Shown here piece after piece: positions 10,205-21,575 of a DNA stretch of 64,000 nucleotides (position 1 is the first letter of the stretch; each line of letters starts with the position of its first letter). Source of the DNA: Choricystis sp. odSpoLacu1 (lineage: Eukaryota; Chlorophyta; Trebouxiophyceae); assembly GCA_958009055.1 (NCBI GenBank), contig OY253654.1:372001-436000 (forward strand), in the 5' to 3' direction. The translations under genes and the position numbers were made by a program. The notes beneath the pieces are model-generated. The model had not been told where the DNA came from. It saw nothing but the letters and a program-made list of their open reading frames with translations, and did no database searches.

Positions 10205-11825
10205 TCACTCCCACCCCTCCAGCGCGATGTCGTACCGTTGCACCGCGTCCGCCGCCGTCACCTGCAGCAGCCTTTCCCCTTCAGACATGCCGCCCCCACG
10301 GCCCACGGCCGCGTTGACCGCCGCTGCGAACCCCGCCAGCGCGCGTGCAGTCGCCTTGGTCCCACTCGCCCGGGCCGCGAGGCCCGGCCACACGCCCTCG
10401 TCCGCGGCTTCCAGCACGACGCGTGCTGCATCGGCGGACGCGGGGGTGGGGCCCGCCCCTCGCCCGTTGACGAGAGCGGTGGCAGCGGCAGCAGTGGTGT
10501 CGCCACCACCACCAGTAAACCAACGGGCTGACAGCAGCGCGTCAGCCGCAGCGCTGACGCCGCCGTCGTCGGCAGCAGCCGCCTGCAGCGACGGCGGCGC
10601 GCCGCCCCCCACCGCGGCCGCCACAAAAAATGCGGCCGCCACGCGCACCGCGTCGACGCGGGGGCCGCCCAGCCGCGGCAGCCGGCGCACCGAGTCCAGG
10701 CGGGCGGCGGGCAGGGCGGTGTGCGTGGCCGCGCCCGCCACAACGCGTGCGGCGGCCGCGGCCGCGCCGCCGCGCCACGCGGCCGCAGGGACAGCATTCA
10801 GCAGGGACGTGGCCGCGTCCGCCAGCTCGAGGGGCAGCACGCGGGCTACCGGGTCGGCGGTCAACGCGTGGACGGCGGCGAAAGCGGAGACGAGGGCATC
10901 CGCGTCGCGCGGCGCGCCGCGCGCGCGCGACGCGGACGCGGCCGCCGCCACCGCGGCCAGTGCCACCCTGAGCCCTGGCCTCCGGGCCAGGGCTGAGCCA
11001 TCCACAGGGCACCGCGAAACGGGCACCCAGGGCGCGTCTTCATCCACGACGACGCCGGCGGCGGCCAGGGCGGCAGGGAGCGCGGTGTCGGGGGGTGTCC
11101 ACGCGCCCTGCGCCCCCCACGCCGCCCGCAGCGCGGCCAGGGCGGGCGTCGCCAGGGCCGCGTCCCCACTCACCGCCAGCTCAAACAGGGGGGGCAGGGC
11201 GGGTGGAGGGCAGGGCAGGTGGGTGAGGGCGCGCGCGGCGAGCGCGGCCCGAGCGAGAGCGGTGGCCGCGTCGCCGTCGCTGCAGCCGCCGAGCGCGGCG
11301 CCCAGCCCCTCCAACGCCCTCTGCAGACGCTCCGCGTCGGGCCAACGCACACCCTCCTCCGCCCTCACACAACACCTCACCAACGGTTCATCGCTGCGGG
11401 CGCCAGCGACCACCAGGTCGCCGGCGGCGGTTGTGAGCGTGTCGGTGTGTTGGGACGGCGCTGCGGGCGTCCCAGCTGCTGCCGCCTCCACCACGACGGG
11501 CGCCAGCCGCGCCCGCCGGTCGGCGATGGCGGCAGCGCGCTCAGCGTCGTCAGCGGACTGCTTGAGGACGGCGTGCACCATTTTGCGCACGTTGGAGCTG
11601 TGTGGAGGGGGAGGGTGGGGAGGGTGGGCGTGTGAGGTTTTGATGGTTCTGCCCGCCCTTTCTCCATTCATCCTCTCTGTTCCACCACCACCACACCATC
11701 ACTCACATATCCACCGGGTCGTCGTCCAGAAAGTCGTCCCCGGGGGGCGTGCGGCAGCGCGCGGTCGGTGGGACGGGCGACGCAGCGCGCGCGGCGTCGC
11801 CGCTGGTTGAGGGTGGGGTCACCAT
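10205..11825 (-). CDS. Uncharacterised alpha-helical (HEAT/ARM-like) protein
   Basis: Exons 11825..11707 and 11597..10205 give about 503 residues. The intron has a perfect GTGAGT donor and CCACACAG acceptor. The N-terminus is Ser/Pro-rich then acidic (DDFLDDDPVDIS), followed by a conserved-looking basic helix SNVRKMVHAVLKQSADD. The rest is almost all Ala/Leu-rich amphipathic helices, as in alpha-solenoids (for example ALARAALAARALTHLPCPPP). I do not recognise the family. The acidic DDxLDDDP plus VRKMV motif may be a partner-binding segment. The gene is divergent from the 7TM gene with about 140 bases between starts, so the two could share a promoter. Confidence 0.7.
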
Positions 11826-11966
11826 CCCCACTGTTGGCGTGAGGGCGAGCCACACACCGCGTGGGAGGCGCACACGGGAGGCAGAGGCCAGCCGTGGGGA
11901 TTGGAAAGAGAAACAACAAAACTGATGTCGGCGCAATCGACCGACCACTCTCTTCTCTTCGACGCA

Positions 11967-12974
11967 ATGCCTCCCTCCCTCCTCGCGGCAGCCGCGAGCC
12001 TCGCGGCCGCCGCCGCGGCAGCCGCGGCAGCACCCACCACCCTCGGCTCCGCCCCCCTTGCCGCCCCCGGCAACACCACCACCCCGCGCGGCGGCATCTG
12101 TGTCGACCTCGTCTCCCCCCACACCCCCCGCGGCGTCGCCCTGGACAACGCCGTCGTTGCTTTACCTGCACTTCTCTTCACCATCTACCTGGCCTCCACC
12201 GCGCGCGCCTCGGCTCGCAGGCTGGCGGGGGCCCAGTCTTTTATGTTGTGGACCTACTGGCTCGCCTGCTGGGCGGTGTCCCTCCTCTCCCTGGCCCGGG
12301 CTGCGCTGCTGACGGCGGGCGGGGCGGTCCATCTGGCGGGGGGCGCGGGCGCAGCACTCACGGGGCTGTGGCTGGCCACGCGCGCCGCGACGACGACAGT
12401 CGAACTCTCTGCTGTCGTCTTCCTCCTCCAAGGCTACGGCGCCTCCTCCGCCACTGCCCTCACCCGCACCCTGGCGGCAGCGGGGGGCGCGGCTGCGGTC
12501 GACCTGGCGGCCCAGGCGGGGCTGGCGTTTGGCCCCGCGCGCGTGCCGTTATTCACCTGGGGCGGCCCCGGCCCCCGCGGCTCCGGCGACCTGCGGTCCG
12601 CCAAGTGGGCCTACTGGTTCATCCGGGAGGCGACTCTGGCGGCCGGCTACGGCGCCCTGGTGGCCCTGCCGCGCACATCACTCGTGTCCCTCCTCCCCGC
12701 GCGGCGCTCATTTTTTCGGTACGCGGCCGCCCTGGCCGCCGTGCACGGCTCCACCGCGGCCGGCGCCCTGCTCCTGCTCCTGGGCTGGAGCTTCGGCTAT
12801 TGTGCCGTGGGGGCGGGGTTTGCCGCGTTTTTCGCGGCGGGGGGCCCTGCCCTTTACACGGCCTTCCTGGCCCCCTTTTTCAGGGACGCCGCGTTTGACC
12901 AGGACATGAGCTACTACTCGGAGATGAGGGATGCGGGCTACTTGTCGGATGGAGGGGGCAGCGAGTTCTTTTGA
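11967..12974 (+). CDS. TPRA1/CAND-type seven-transmembrane protein
   Basis: Single exon of 335 residues from ATG 11967. An in-frame ATG at 11925 would add 14 residues, but the 11967 start gives a clean signal-like Ala/Leu-rich N-terminus. Hydrophobic segments include ALPALLFTIYLA, WTYWLACWAVSLLSLARAALL, ELSAVVFLLQGYG and SAKWAYWFIREATLAAGYGA. The motif LLPARRSFFRYA and the last helices ending ALYTAFLAPFFRD are the hallmark of the TPRA1 (TPRA40)/plant CAND2-CAND8 family. The tail MSYYSEMRDAGYLSD is acidic. Plant members were proposed as G-protein-linked receptors; real function is uncertain. Length is normal for the family. Confidence 0.85.
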   Translation: MPPSLLAAAASLAAAAAAAAAAPTTLGSAPLAAPGNTTTPRGGICVDLVSPHTPRGVALDNAVVALPALLFTIYLASTARASARRLAGAQSFMLWTYWLACWAVSLLSLARAALLTAGGAVHLAGGAGAALTGLWLATRAATTTVELSAVVFLLQGYGASSATALTRTLAAAGGAAAVDLAAQAGLAFGPARVPLFTWGGPGPRGSGDLRSAKWAYWFIREATLAAGYGALVALPRTSLVSLLPARRSFFRYAAALAAVHGSTAAGALLLLLGWSFGYCAVGAGFAAFFAAGGPALYTAFLAPFFRDAAFDQDMSYYSEMRDAGYLSDGGGSEFF

Positions 12975-13089
12975 AAGTGAGAAAGGAGGTTTGATTTCTT
13001 TTTTTTTTCCCGGAAAAATCAGAGTTAAAAATGTCAACAGATTACACACACACACACCTTGCTTTAGCATCAAAACAGAATGACGGAAT

Positions 13090-15514
13090 TCAAGTGGCGC
13101 CCTCTGCCTCTGGCCGCGCCTGCTGTGGCGGCGGCGTGCCGCCGGCAGCGGCGTCATCACCACCCCCCGCGCGCCGCGCGCGCACCGCGCGCCGCCGCTG
13201 CAGCACCAGCCACAGCACGCCGCACGCGCCTGCCAGCAGGGCGCCCTCTGCTCCAGCCCCCGACGCGTCACTGCCGCCACCACCGCCGCCGCCGCGCCAC
13301 GTGCCGCCCGCGTCCAGCACGCGGGACAGGGCGGCCAGCGCGCCGCGCGCGGGCGGCCGCGCGTCGCCGAGCGGGGCGGCCGACGGCCCTGGATCCACCA
13401 CCACGAACGCGGACCGCCCAACGGCGTTCACCCAGGCCGGCAGGCGATCCCTCCAACTCAACCACACCCCATGCGCGCGCAGCCAGGCGCGCGCCAGGGC
13501 GGCCGGGGCGGCGCCATCGGGGGAGGACGCCGCGCATTCATCATAGTACCGTTTGGCCATGTGGTGGTCGACGCGCACGCCCGCCCCATGCTGGTGGGCG
13601 TAGCCCAGGTTGAACAAGGCTTGTGGGGAGCGGCGGCGGGCGGCGGCGCCGTAGAGGGAGGCCGCGCGGCGCCAGTCGCGCGGTGCGCCGCGCCCGGTCC
13701 AGGCTGCATCCCCCAGCCTCAACAACGCGTCCACCGACCCCGCCCCCGCGGCCCGGGAGTAGAGACGGGCCGCCAGCGCCGCCGCCGCGTCGCGTGGGGA
13801 GGCGGCCCCCCGCTGCAGCAGCCAGGCTGCGTTGGCTTGGGCGGCTTCGACCCCCGCCTCTGCCGCCCGCAGGTACAGCAGCAGGGCTCGAGAGCCGTCG
13901 CCGGATGCAGCTGCAGCTGCAGCAGCCGTCGTGACTTCCACGACGGCGGGGTGGCGTTCCGCGACGCGTTGCAAAAGGTCAACCGCGGCAGCACAGTCAG
14001 AGGGCGCGCCCGTCCCCAGCCGCAGCATGGCTAAATTATGCGCCGCTAGCACGTGCCCCACCCTCGCCGCCAGCCCAAAGTGGTGGGCCGCCAGGGCGGG
14101 CGAGGGGGCGGGGACGCCCCACCCGTTGAGGTGGAGGACGCCCAGGTGGAAGTGGGCTTCCGGCAGCCCCGCGTCTGCTGCACGTCGAAACGCGGCCAGC
14201 GCGGCCGCTGGATCGCGCGGCGTGCCCGCGCCCGCCAGGGCCATGTAACCCAGGCCGTAGAGGGCGGAGGCGTGGCCTCGGTCGGCGCCCCTGCGGAACC
14301 AGGCGAGCGCGGTCGCGTTGGAGCGGGGCGCGCCGCCCGCCCCCGCCGCGTACAGGTGGCCCAGCGTCGCCATGGCGTCCGCGTCCCCGCCGTCCGCAGC
14401 ACGCTTGAGGTAGCGCAGGGCGGCTGCACCCTTGGCCGCGGCTGCGCCGGCGGCGGCGGCGGGGGCGCCCGAGGCGGCGGCACCGCCAGCCAGCGCGGCG
14501 CGCGTCGCGGCGCGCGCGTCCGCCGCCAGCAGCTGCCCCAGCGCCCGGGCGGCGCCCGCGTTGCCCATGTCTGCAAACCATTGGTAGTGCAGCAGCTGGG
14601 CTTCGCGGGAGGGGCGGGACCGGGGGCCGGTGGTGGAGGGGGCGAGGCCGAGGCGTGTGCGGTCGGGTGGGGGCAGCCCCCCGACGCCTCGCGCGGCGGC
14701 GACCGCGCCATCCGCAGCGGCCGCATAGTACAGCACGGCTGCGGCGCACGATTTGGGGACGCCTGCGCCGACGGCGTGGCGGTAGCCGAGGGTGAGGGAG
14801 GCGAGGGTGTCGTTGGCGGCAGCAGCAAAGTAAAAGTGGGTCAAAGCAGCGGGCCAGTCACGCTCAGTGACGGCCACACCGCCGCCGCCGCCGTCAGACG
14901 TGGCGACAGGCACGACCCCTGTCGCCAGGGCGGTCGCCACAGCGGCGTGGCCGGCGGAGGAGCCGGCCGCCGCGGCGCGCGCGGAGAGCGCGAGCGCAGC
15001 GCCGGGGGACGGCGGGGCTCCGCTGACGCCGCGCTCGACCAGCGTGGCCAGGGCGGCGGCAGCGCCGGCGTGCGCCACGGCAGGATGATGGGCGCCGTCG
15101 TCGTGTCCGACAGGCGGGGCCAGCCCTGGCCAGGAGCCGCGCAGGGGGTCTGCTGGGTCGCTCGCTGCCTCTGGCGCGTCGAGAGAGACACCAGCAGCGG
15201 TCGCCAGGGCAGCCCTCAGCGCCGCCCCATCCTTTCTGGAGGGCGCGGGATCGGCCAGCAGAGTCGCAGAGGCCGCGATGAGAGCGTCCGGGTCGGGAGT
15301 GGCCGCGGTGGCGAGGGTGGTGGCGCAGAGCGCCGCGAGCTGAGGAGGGAGAGAGGGGGATCGGTTGAAAAAAACAAAAAAACGAGCGTCTCCCACGGTC
15401 GCCGCTGCAAACCCTCCAGTCCTGTCCCCTCACGCCCAGCGCATCATGCTCTCGATCGGCGGAGCGGCCGGGAGGCGGAGGCCTTGTCTTACTCACCACG
15501 ACAGTGCGCCGCAT
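13090..15514 (-). CDS. SEL1L: SEL1L/HRD3-like ERAD adaptor with Sel1 repeats
   Basis: Exon 1 (15514..15497) encodes only MRRTVV; exon 2 (15339..13090) continues LAALCATTLATAATPDPD. Spliced together they form a classical signal peptide, which fixes the start. The product is about 755 residues. Many Sel1 repeats follow, such as LTLGYRHAVGAGVPKSCAAA, ALYGLGYMALAGAGTPRDP and LFNLGYAHQHGAGVRVD. A single membrane helix (ALLAGACGVLWLVLQ) with a basic cytosolic tail lies near the C-terminus. This is the layout of SEL1L/HRD3, which docks ERAD substrates to the HRD1 ubiquitin ligase in the ER membrane. The intron is 157 bases. It converges with the TPRA1-like gene. Confidence 0.88.
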
Positions 15515-15852
15515 CGGTGTTGTTTTTTGGCGATGGGCGATGCGTGTGGTCGGAGAAGCAGGCAGCCGCGCCCCCGCGTACAGAGAGAGGCGCGTGGTGC
15601 ACGCACACACGCACGCGTGCACACCAGGCGCAGAGAGTGTGTGGGTCAGCTGTGCCGCCCCCGCGCCAAGCGTTGAAAAAGAAAAACGAACTAACAAGGT
15701 CCAAACTCTTGCTCTCTCTTCTCCTCTCTCCCAACCTCTCACCCACCTCCACAAAAAGAATTCGTGTTTATGCTCATCAGACCCCCCCCCCCCCCTTGAT
15801 GTTGTGATGCCCAAAAAAAGAAAGAAAGAAACCCTCCCAAATCTTCAAACAA
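15515..15852. other. Intergenic spacer upstream of SEL1L, downstream of AGPase
   Basis: 338 bases between the SEL1L start and the AGPase stop, both on the minus strand. Holds a C run at 15781-15796 and short CA/GT-rich stretches. No gene recognised; it should contain the SEL1L promoter. Confidence 0.6.
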
Positions 15853-17775
15853 TCAAATCTGGGTCCCATCAGGAATGACCGCGTCCTTGATCACGACGAC
15901 CACGCCATCCCGAATCACCCACCCAGCCTCCTCCCGCATCGCCTCCGTCACGCCGGCGGCATTGGTGATGACGCAGTTGGCGCCGATGCGCGCGTTCTTG
16001 TCGATGATGGCGCCCCGGACGGTGGTGCCCGCGCCGAGGCCGATGGGGAGGCACCCCGCGACGTTGACACATTCCTCGACCGTCTCGTAATAGTCGGCCC
16101 CCATCATCAGGGTGTCGGTGACGGTGCAGCCAGCCCCGATGAGGGAGCGGAGGCCGATGACGGAGTGTTCCACGGTGCACCCCGCGCGGACGACGCACCC
16201 GTCGCCCAGGATCGACCGCGTGACTGTCGAGTCGGTCACCTTGCTCGGCGGCAGGAAGCGGGACATGGTGTAGATGGGGGCGTCCCGGTCGTAGAACGAA
16301 AACGCGGGGGCGGGGGCGTCGGTGAGGGCGAGGTTGGCGTCGTAAAACGCGCGCACGGTCCCAATGTCCTCCCAGTACCCGCCATACGCGTACGCCGCCA
16401 CGTTCATGCCCATCTCACGGGCGCCGGGGATGACCTCCGACCCAAAGTCGTTGGCGTCGGGAAAGTGGCGGGTCAGCAGGTCCCGAATCGCGGACGCTTT
16501 GGCGACGTAGATGCCCATCGACGCAATGTAGGGTTTTGCCTTGGCCGCGGCAGCATCGACACCCAGGACAGTGGTGTCGACAGCCATCGCACGCAGCGCG
16601 TCCCCATGCGGCTTCTCCGCAAACTCGGTGACGCGCCCCTCGCCATCGATCTTCATGACGCCAAAGGCGGCGGCGGAGGCTTCGTCGACGGGGAGGGCGG
16701 CGACGGTCACGTCGGCGCCGCGCGCGCGGTGGGCCTGCACAAAGTCGGCGTAGTTCATGCGGTACAGGTGGTCGCCCGACAGGATGAGGTAGTCGGTGAC
16801 GCCGTCGCGTTCGGCTTCTTCGAAGAGCCAGAGGTATTGGCGCACCGCGTCGGCCGTGCCTTGGAACCACGCTTTCGACGCGGTGGACTGAGACGCGGCC
16901 AGCACCTCGACAAACCCCTTGGACTGGTAGCCCCCGATGTTGACGTTGTAGGCTTGGGACAGGTGGCGGTTGAGGGAGGCGGAGTTGAACTGGGAGGAAA
17001 GGAAAAGGGTGGGGTGGGGTGGTGGGGGTGGAGACAGTCTCACTTCTCACCCCCCAAAACACACGCCCCTCCCTCTCTCTCCCGCTCTCTCTCACCTGGG
17101 TCAGCGTGTAAATCTTGTTGACGCCCGAGTTGATGCAGTTGGACACCGGGATGTCGATGAGGCGGTAGTTGGCGCCGAGGGGGACCGCGGGCTTGGCCCG
17201 TTTCTTGGTCAGCGGGTACAGGCGGGACCCGGCGCCACCGCCCAGAATGATGCCGAGCACGGTCTGAGGGTTGTTGGGTGTGGGTGTGTGCGTGAGAAAG
17301 AGAGTTTGGAGGGTGCCAAAGGGTGGTGGTTCATTTTTGTCTTTTTTTTTTGTCCCCCTTTCAACACACACTCTCACTTCCTTCTCTCTCATACCTTGGC
17401 CATGTCGGGGTCGGACGTCGCGGCCGACGTGACGGAGGCGGGGGCATCGCGCACCGACACGGCGGCGGGGGGCGGGGGCTGTGAGGGAAAGAGAGGGGAC
17501 GGTGAGGAAAAAAAACAGGCCGCTTGTTTCGCCGAGGGTCGGGTTGCTGCCGCAGGTGCTCTCGCCTAGCCTGCGCGCCCCAGCCCTGGCGTTGCCGCCA
17601 TCCCCCCCATCTCTACCACCAGCACACAGCCACCATCCCCCCGCATCACACGCACCACGCGTGTGGCAGGCGCAGGCCGGCCGGCCGGCGGGCGGGGCGC
17701 CGCGGCGCAGCGCGTGGTCGAGCGCGCGGCGCGCGGCGCGGCCGCCCGGTCGGCGGTGGACGCGGCGGCGCGCAT
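15853..17775 (-). CDS. Plastid ADP-glucose pyrophosphorylase subunit
   Basis: Exons 17775..17656, 17478..17395, 17263..17096 and 16989..15853 give 502 residues. Exon 1 is an Arg/Ala-rich plastid transit peptide. The nucleotidyltransferase core has [66 protein letters not shown] and [20 protein letters not shown] left-handed beta-helix with MMGADYYET and IIDKNARIG follows. The enzyme makes ADP-glucose for starch. Residues mix small- and large-subunit features (FVEVLAASQ is large-like, [13 protein letters not shown] small-like), so subunit class is open. The plant small-subunit N-terminal QTCLDP cysteine motif is absent; the segment before TVLGIILG is [14 protein letters not shown], suggesting no thioredoxin-type disulfide there. 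Confidence 0.93.
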
Positions 17776-17998
17776 TGAGGGTGAGGTAGAAGAGACGAGC
17801 TGGTGAGCTCGCGTGGGGGTAGGGGTAGGGGGTAGGGGGGCGAGGGGGCGCGGCGCGTTTTCTTGGTTCTGGGCGAGGGGGACGGACTGGTGGCGGACGG
17901 CGTTTTTTCCTCTCGCAAGCGCCGCAGTCCCTCCTCTCTCTTGGTCCCGGCTACCGTCCTTCCACAGAGTTTGTTCAAAACGTGATCACACACCACCC

Positions 17999-19159
17999 TC
18001 ACCTCCTCCCCACCAGCTCTCGCGCCGCCTGTACAAACCGGTTTCCCCCTCCCACCGCCCGCCACAACGCTGCCACCGCACCCGGCTGCGCCGCTGCCGC
18101 CGCCAGCACGCCCACCCCTCCATCCTCATCCCCGGCTGTTGCAGCCGCCAGGGCTGCCAGGGCGATGTCTGCATCGACCTGTGTCTGTGACTGGGCGGCA
18201 GGCCTGGCCGCGGGGGGCAGCACACCCTCAATCGGCAGCGCGCCCGCGTGCGCGACGCCCTCCCCCCCCGGCCTCGACCGTGACCACACGATGAGCGCGG
18301 GGTCGGGCAGCACCGTGATGGCGGCCGCCGAGCCGATGGGTTCGAGCAGGGAGCCGCCGCCTGGGGCTGCGAGCCAGTGGGCGAGAGACGCGACGTCCCC
18401 CGGCGGGCACCCCGCCGCTTTGGCGATCGCGGTGCGCAGGCCGTCCGGCGTTTGCGCTCTCAACCTCAGCGTGTGCATGCGTCCGTCAGGACGGTCTGGT
18501 GAGGCCGCCACGTCCCACTCGACACAGCGCAGGACTCGGCCAAACAGGAACCCAGGCGCGCGCAGCGTCGCGGCCAACAGGCTCGGCCCCCCCAGGTTTC
18601 GAAACAGCAAACCCATCCCGGTCGCAATCACTGGCCACTTGGCAGCCACGACTGCGGCTGCCGCGGCAGCCGCGCCCCGGGCCACGGCACGGCGTTGGGC
18701 GGCCTGTTTTTCGGCGGCCAGTTTGGCCAGCTCCTTGTATTTTTTCTCCGCTTTCTCCTTTTTGTCGGCTTCCTCCTTGGCCCGCCGCTCGGCCGGGGAC
18801 AGGGGGGGTGCATCCGCCGCTGGCTTGCGTGCGGCCGCCGTTTCAGCCGCTTTGACCGCTTTTGCGGCTTTTAGCGCGGCCGGCGACGCGCGCGCGCCGG
18901 GCGGCAGCGCGGGCAGCTTGGGCGCATCCTGTTGGGACAGGGCGGGCAGCCAGCGCGACAGGCGGGGTGCCGGTGTGTCGGTGCGTGCTGCCGCCTGGTG
19001 TGGTGGTGGGGGTGGTGGAGGTGGGGCGGCCATTGCGGGGGTGGTTGAGAGAACAGCGGCCAGTGCGGCCGCCGCGGCCGACGCCAGGGGCGGCGGTTGG
19101 CGGCCAAGACACGTCGGCGGAGGTCGTGTGCGCCCACTGGGTGTGGGCAGGGGCGGCAT
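17999..19159 (-). CDS. Plastid-targeted membrane protein of unknown function
   Basis: Single exon of 386 residues from ATG 19159. The N-terminus looks like a bipartite thylakoid signal: Pro/Arg-rich, then LASAAAAALAAVLSTTPAMA ending in an AMA|A cleavage motif. A Pro run and a charged coiled coil (EEADKKEKAEKKYKELAKLA) follow, then a membrane segment (AAAAAAVVAAKWPVIATGMG). The C-terminal half is globular (VLRCVEWDVAAS, LHTLRLRAQ-like segment, VLPDPALIVWSR). I do not recognise the family. It diverges from the small secreted protein gene (124 bases between starts). Confidence 0.7.
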   Translation of the reverse strand: MPPLPTPSGRTRPPPTCLGRQPPPLASAAAAALAAVLSTTPAMAAPPPPPPPPHQAAARTDTPAPRLSRWLPALSQQDAPKLPALPPGARASPAALKAAKAVKAAETAAARKPAADAPPLSPAERRAKEEADKKEKAEKKYKELAKLAAEKQAAQRRAVARGAAAAAAAVVAAKWPVIATGMGLLFRNLGGPSLLAATLRAPGFLFGRVLRCVEWDVAASPDRPDGRMHTLRLRAQTPDGLRTAIAKAAGCPPGDVASLAHWLAAPGGGSLLEPIGSAAAITVLPDPALIVWSRSRPGGEGVAHAGALPIEGVLPPAARPAAQSQTQVDADIALAALAAATAGDEDGGVGVLAAAAAQPGAVAALWRAVGGGNRFVQAARELVGRR

Positions 19160-19283
19160 CGCGCAGGAAGGAGCGCGGGGGGAGGCTGCCCAACCGCGAA
19201 GACACAAACAAATGCCCGCGTTCTCGCTCGGACGACTTTTCACACACAGCCCCCACAAAACGGCCGCCTCACAACAACAAACC

Positions 19284-19771
19284 ATGCTGCCGCCCCGCCT
19301 GCTGCTCCTCGCGGCTGTGTTGACGCTGGCCGCGGCCACGCCTCGCCAACCGCTGCCTTCCCCTATTGACGGCGACGTTCAAAAGGTGAACAGTGATTAA
19401 CCTGTTTTAACCGCGTGTCCCTCCACCTCCCAAAACACGCTGACACGCCCCCTCCCTCTCCCCTCTCTCTCCCACAGATCCACGCCTCCCTCCTCGCCCA
19501 CGCGGAACGCACCGCCCCCCCCGACGTCGTGGCCCGCGTGAGGGCCGCTGTTGCGGCGGGCGGCGTCGACGGCCACCGCGCGCTGTTGACCGCGTTGATC
19601 GACGCTGAACACGCGGCTGGGCGGGGGGGTGGGGATGGTGGAGTGGCCGCCATGGCTGCGGCTGTAGCCAAAGGAGGTGGGGCACGGACGCCACCGCTGA
19701 CTTGGGGCTGCCGCCGCCGCGCGATGGGGGGGGCGGCCAAGGGTCGGGTGGCGGCACACGGCGAGCTGTGA
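19284..19771 (+). CDS. Small secreted or ER protein, unknown
   Basis: Exons 19284..19385 and 19478..19771 give 131 residues. The donor is GTGAAC and the acceptor CCCACAG, phase 0. A clear signal peptide (MLPPRLLLLAAVLTLAAATP) is followed by a short helical domain (IHASLLAHAERTAPPDVVAR; GHRALLTALIDAEHAAG) and a Gly/Arg-rich tail. No cysteine framework, membrane helix or known domain is visible. Function unknown. Small size and the non-consensus donor leave the exact C-terminus uncertain. Confidence 0.6.
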
Positions 19772-19857
19772 AACACGAGTCTCTTGTGCAGGGTAAGAAA
19801 ACTGAGTAACACACACATAAAACAAACAATAGAACACAGAACTTCACGCTCTCTTTG

Positions 19858-20827
19858 TCATCCTTGCGCCGCTGCCGCTGCCGCGTCCGCCGCAGCGCGC
19901 AGCGTTGCCGCCCGCAACCCCGGCGCCACCCGCCGCGCCAGCGCCACCATGGATGCCAGCGCGCCGGGAGTTACGGATCCCTTGGCCAGGGCCAGGCCGC
20001 GCACGCCGCCGTCGGCGGCGACCGCAACACGTGCAACGGCGGATGCGGCTGCTTCCTCCGAAGCGTCGGGATCCACCACCACGCCCCCGCCCCCCGCTGC
20101 ATCCGCAGATGCAACCGCCAGCATGATGGGAATGTGGGCTATGTCCAGTAGGGTGGCGGAGGAGAGGTCGTCGTCCACCTCCACCTCGGGGGGGGCGCCG
20201 TCGATGGCCGCCCCCACTGTGACTCGCGGCACGCGAGCATTGGCCAACGCGGCCGCCGCCGCCAGACTCAGCGCAGTGGGGGCGCCACCATCCACGGCCA
20301 GCAGCAGGGCGTCCACGTAGACGTGCCAGACGGCGACGCCGGGGGCGACGGCCAGGGCGGAGGTGTCGAGGCCGCCTCGGAGTGAGCGCTCGAGCGACGA
20401 GGCCAACTCTGCTGCCGCTTCGTCCCTGGGGCGGCCCGACCGATCGTCGGGACCAGCCACGGGGGAGACGTCGACGTCGACGTGGATGGAGCCGGCGGCG
20501 GGGGTGTCGGGGTGGGGGGGTTCGAGCTCGAGCTAGAGGAGAGAAGAGGGGAGGGAGCGGAGCCGTCGGTGTCGGCCATTTCACACGCACGTTGCTCCTC
20601 GCCCCACGCGTCTCTGTCCCCATTCCACCAACACACCTACTCACCTTGACCCCGACCATGACGTGCGTCCCGCCCAGCCGCACCTCGGCCGACCCCGCGG
20701 CCGCGGGCAGCACGCCCGCCGCTGCCGCGACGGGGCGCGCATCTGCGGGGCCGCGGCCGTCGACCCGCACGTGCGCAAACCCGCCCGTGAGCCAGGTGCG
20801 CTCGGCGGCGCTGAGGACGGCGGCCAT
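19858..20827 (-). CDS. RRP42: Exosome complex component RRP42
   Basis: Exons 20827..20645 and 20532..19858 give 285 residues. The donor is GTGAGT, the acceptor CTCTCTAG, phase 0. The RNase PH fold shows RVDGRGPADARPV, SAEVRLGGTHVMVGVK, then after the intron LELEPPHPDTPAAGSIHVDV. VWHVYVDALLLAVDGG is the RRP42-type WxLYVDVLLL motif, followed by ALSLAAAAALANARVPRV. RRP42 (EXOSC7) is a catalytically inert ring subunit of the RNA exosome, in nucleus and cytoplasm. RRP45 is the alternative but fits less well. The SPCS1 gene lies 148 bases upstream on the same strand. Confidence 0.88.
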
Positions 20828-20975
20828 AGGGGTGAGAGAGCGGAGAAAAAGCGGAGAAAACTGTGTCTGACATTTTGTCGCATTTGGTCACGCCCTCTAT
20901 CGAAAAATCTACAGCCAACACACGCACACGCTCACACAGTGCTGCGGCACACTCTCTCTACTCTCTCAATCCACA

Positions 20976-21374
20976 TCACTCGATCACCGGCAGCCGGCGC
21001 TGCGTCGTCGCGCGCCGCGTGGTCGGCGCGTCGCCGCTGCCGCTGGCGTCCTCGGCCGGCAACCAGTGCAGTGGGCTGCGGTTGAGCCAGGGCCAGTCGG
21101 GGATGGTGGCGGCGCCGGCCAGGGCGACGCCGACGCCGTAGACCTGTGTGGGAGGAGGGATTGCGATCCCGGTCGATTGGGTGTGCTGCTCCGCCGCCCC
21201 GCCCCCGGGACTGTGCCCCCAATCACACACACGCACAGCCACACGCCCTCTCACCTTCATCATCATGCCAAAGTCTTGGCGCGCGTAGCCCAGCAGGAAG
21301 CCGACGACGCCAAAGAGAGAGGTCAGCCACACGCACATCGCTTCGGCGCGCTTCTGGCCGGCCCAGTCTGCCAT
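20976..21374 (-). CDS. SPCS1: Signal peptidase complex subunit SPCS1 (SPC12)
   Basis: Exons 21374..21255 and 21143..20976 give 95 residues. MADWAGQKRAEAM matches the SPC12 start (MDWxGQKLAE). Two membrane helices follow: VWLTSLFGVVGFLLGYA and VYGVGVALAGAATIP. The second ends in PDWPWLNRSPLHWLP, the conserved IPxWPxxNRxxLxWL motif. SPCS1 is a small membrane subunit of the ER signal peptidase and shapes substrate choice. Length is typical. The intron (GTGAGA ... CCCACACAG) falls between the helices. Confidence 0.93.
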   Translation of the reverse strand: MADWAGQKRAEAMCVWLTSLFGVVGFLLGYARQDFGMMMKVRGRVAVRVCDWGHSPGGGAAEQHTQSTGIAIPPPTQVYGVGVALAGAATIPDWPWLNRSPLHWLPAEDASGSGDAPTTRRATTQRRLPVIE

Positions 21375-21575
21375 TGATTGTAGGGTGGGAGTGAGAGGGG
21401 TGGCCTGTGTGTGCGTGTGTGGGGACACGCAGAACGGGAGCACGCAAAAACGTTTTCTGACGACAAAGTGGTTTTGGTTTGTCCGTCGGTTTCGCGCACA
21501 ACGAAAACAACGCACCGAGAGGGGGGGATACACAGGCCCAGCGGGGCGCCCCCCGACACACACACACCCTGCACC

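Noticed and set aside
14053..15807. 584-codon plus-strand open frame antisense to SEL1L
   Set aside because: It is Gly/Arg-rich shadow coding opposite well-formed Sel1 repeats.
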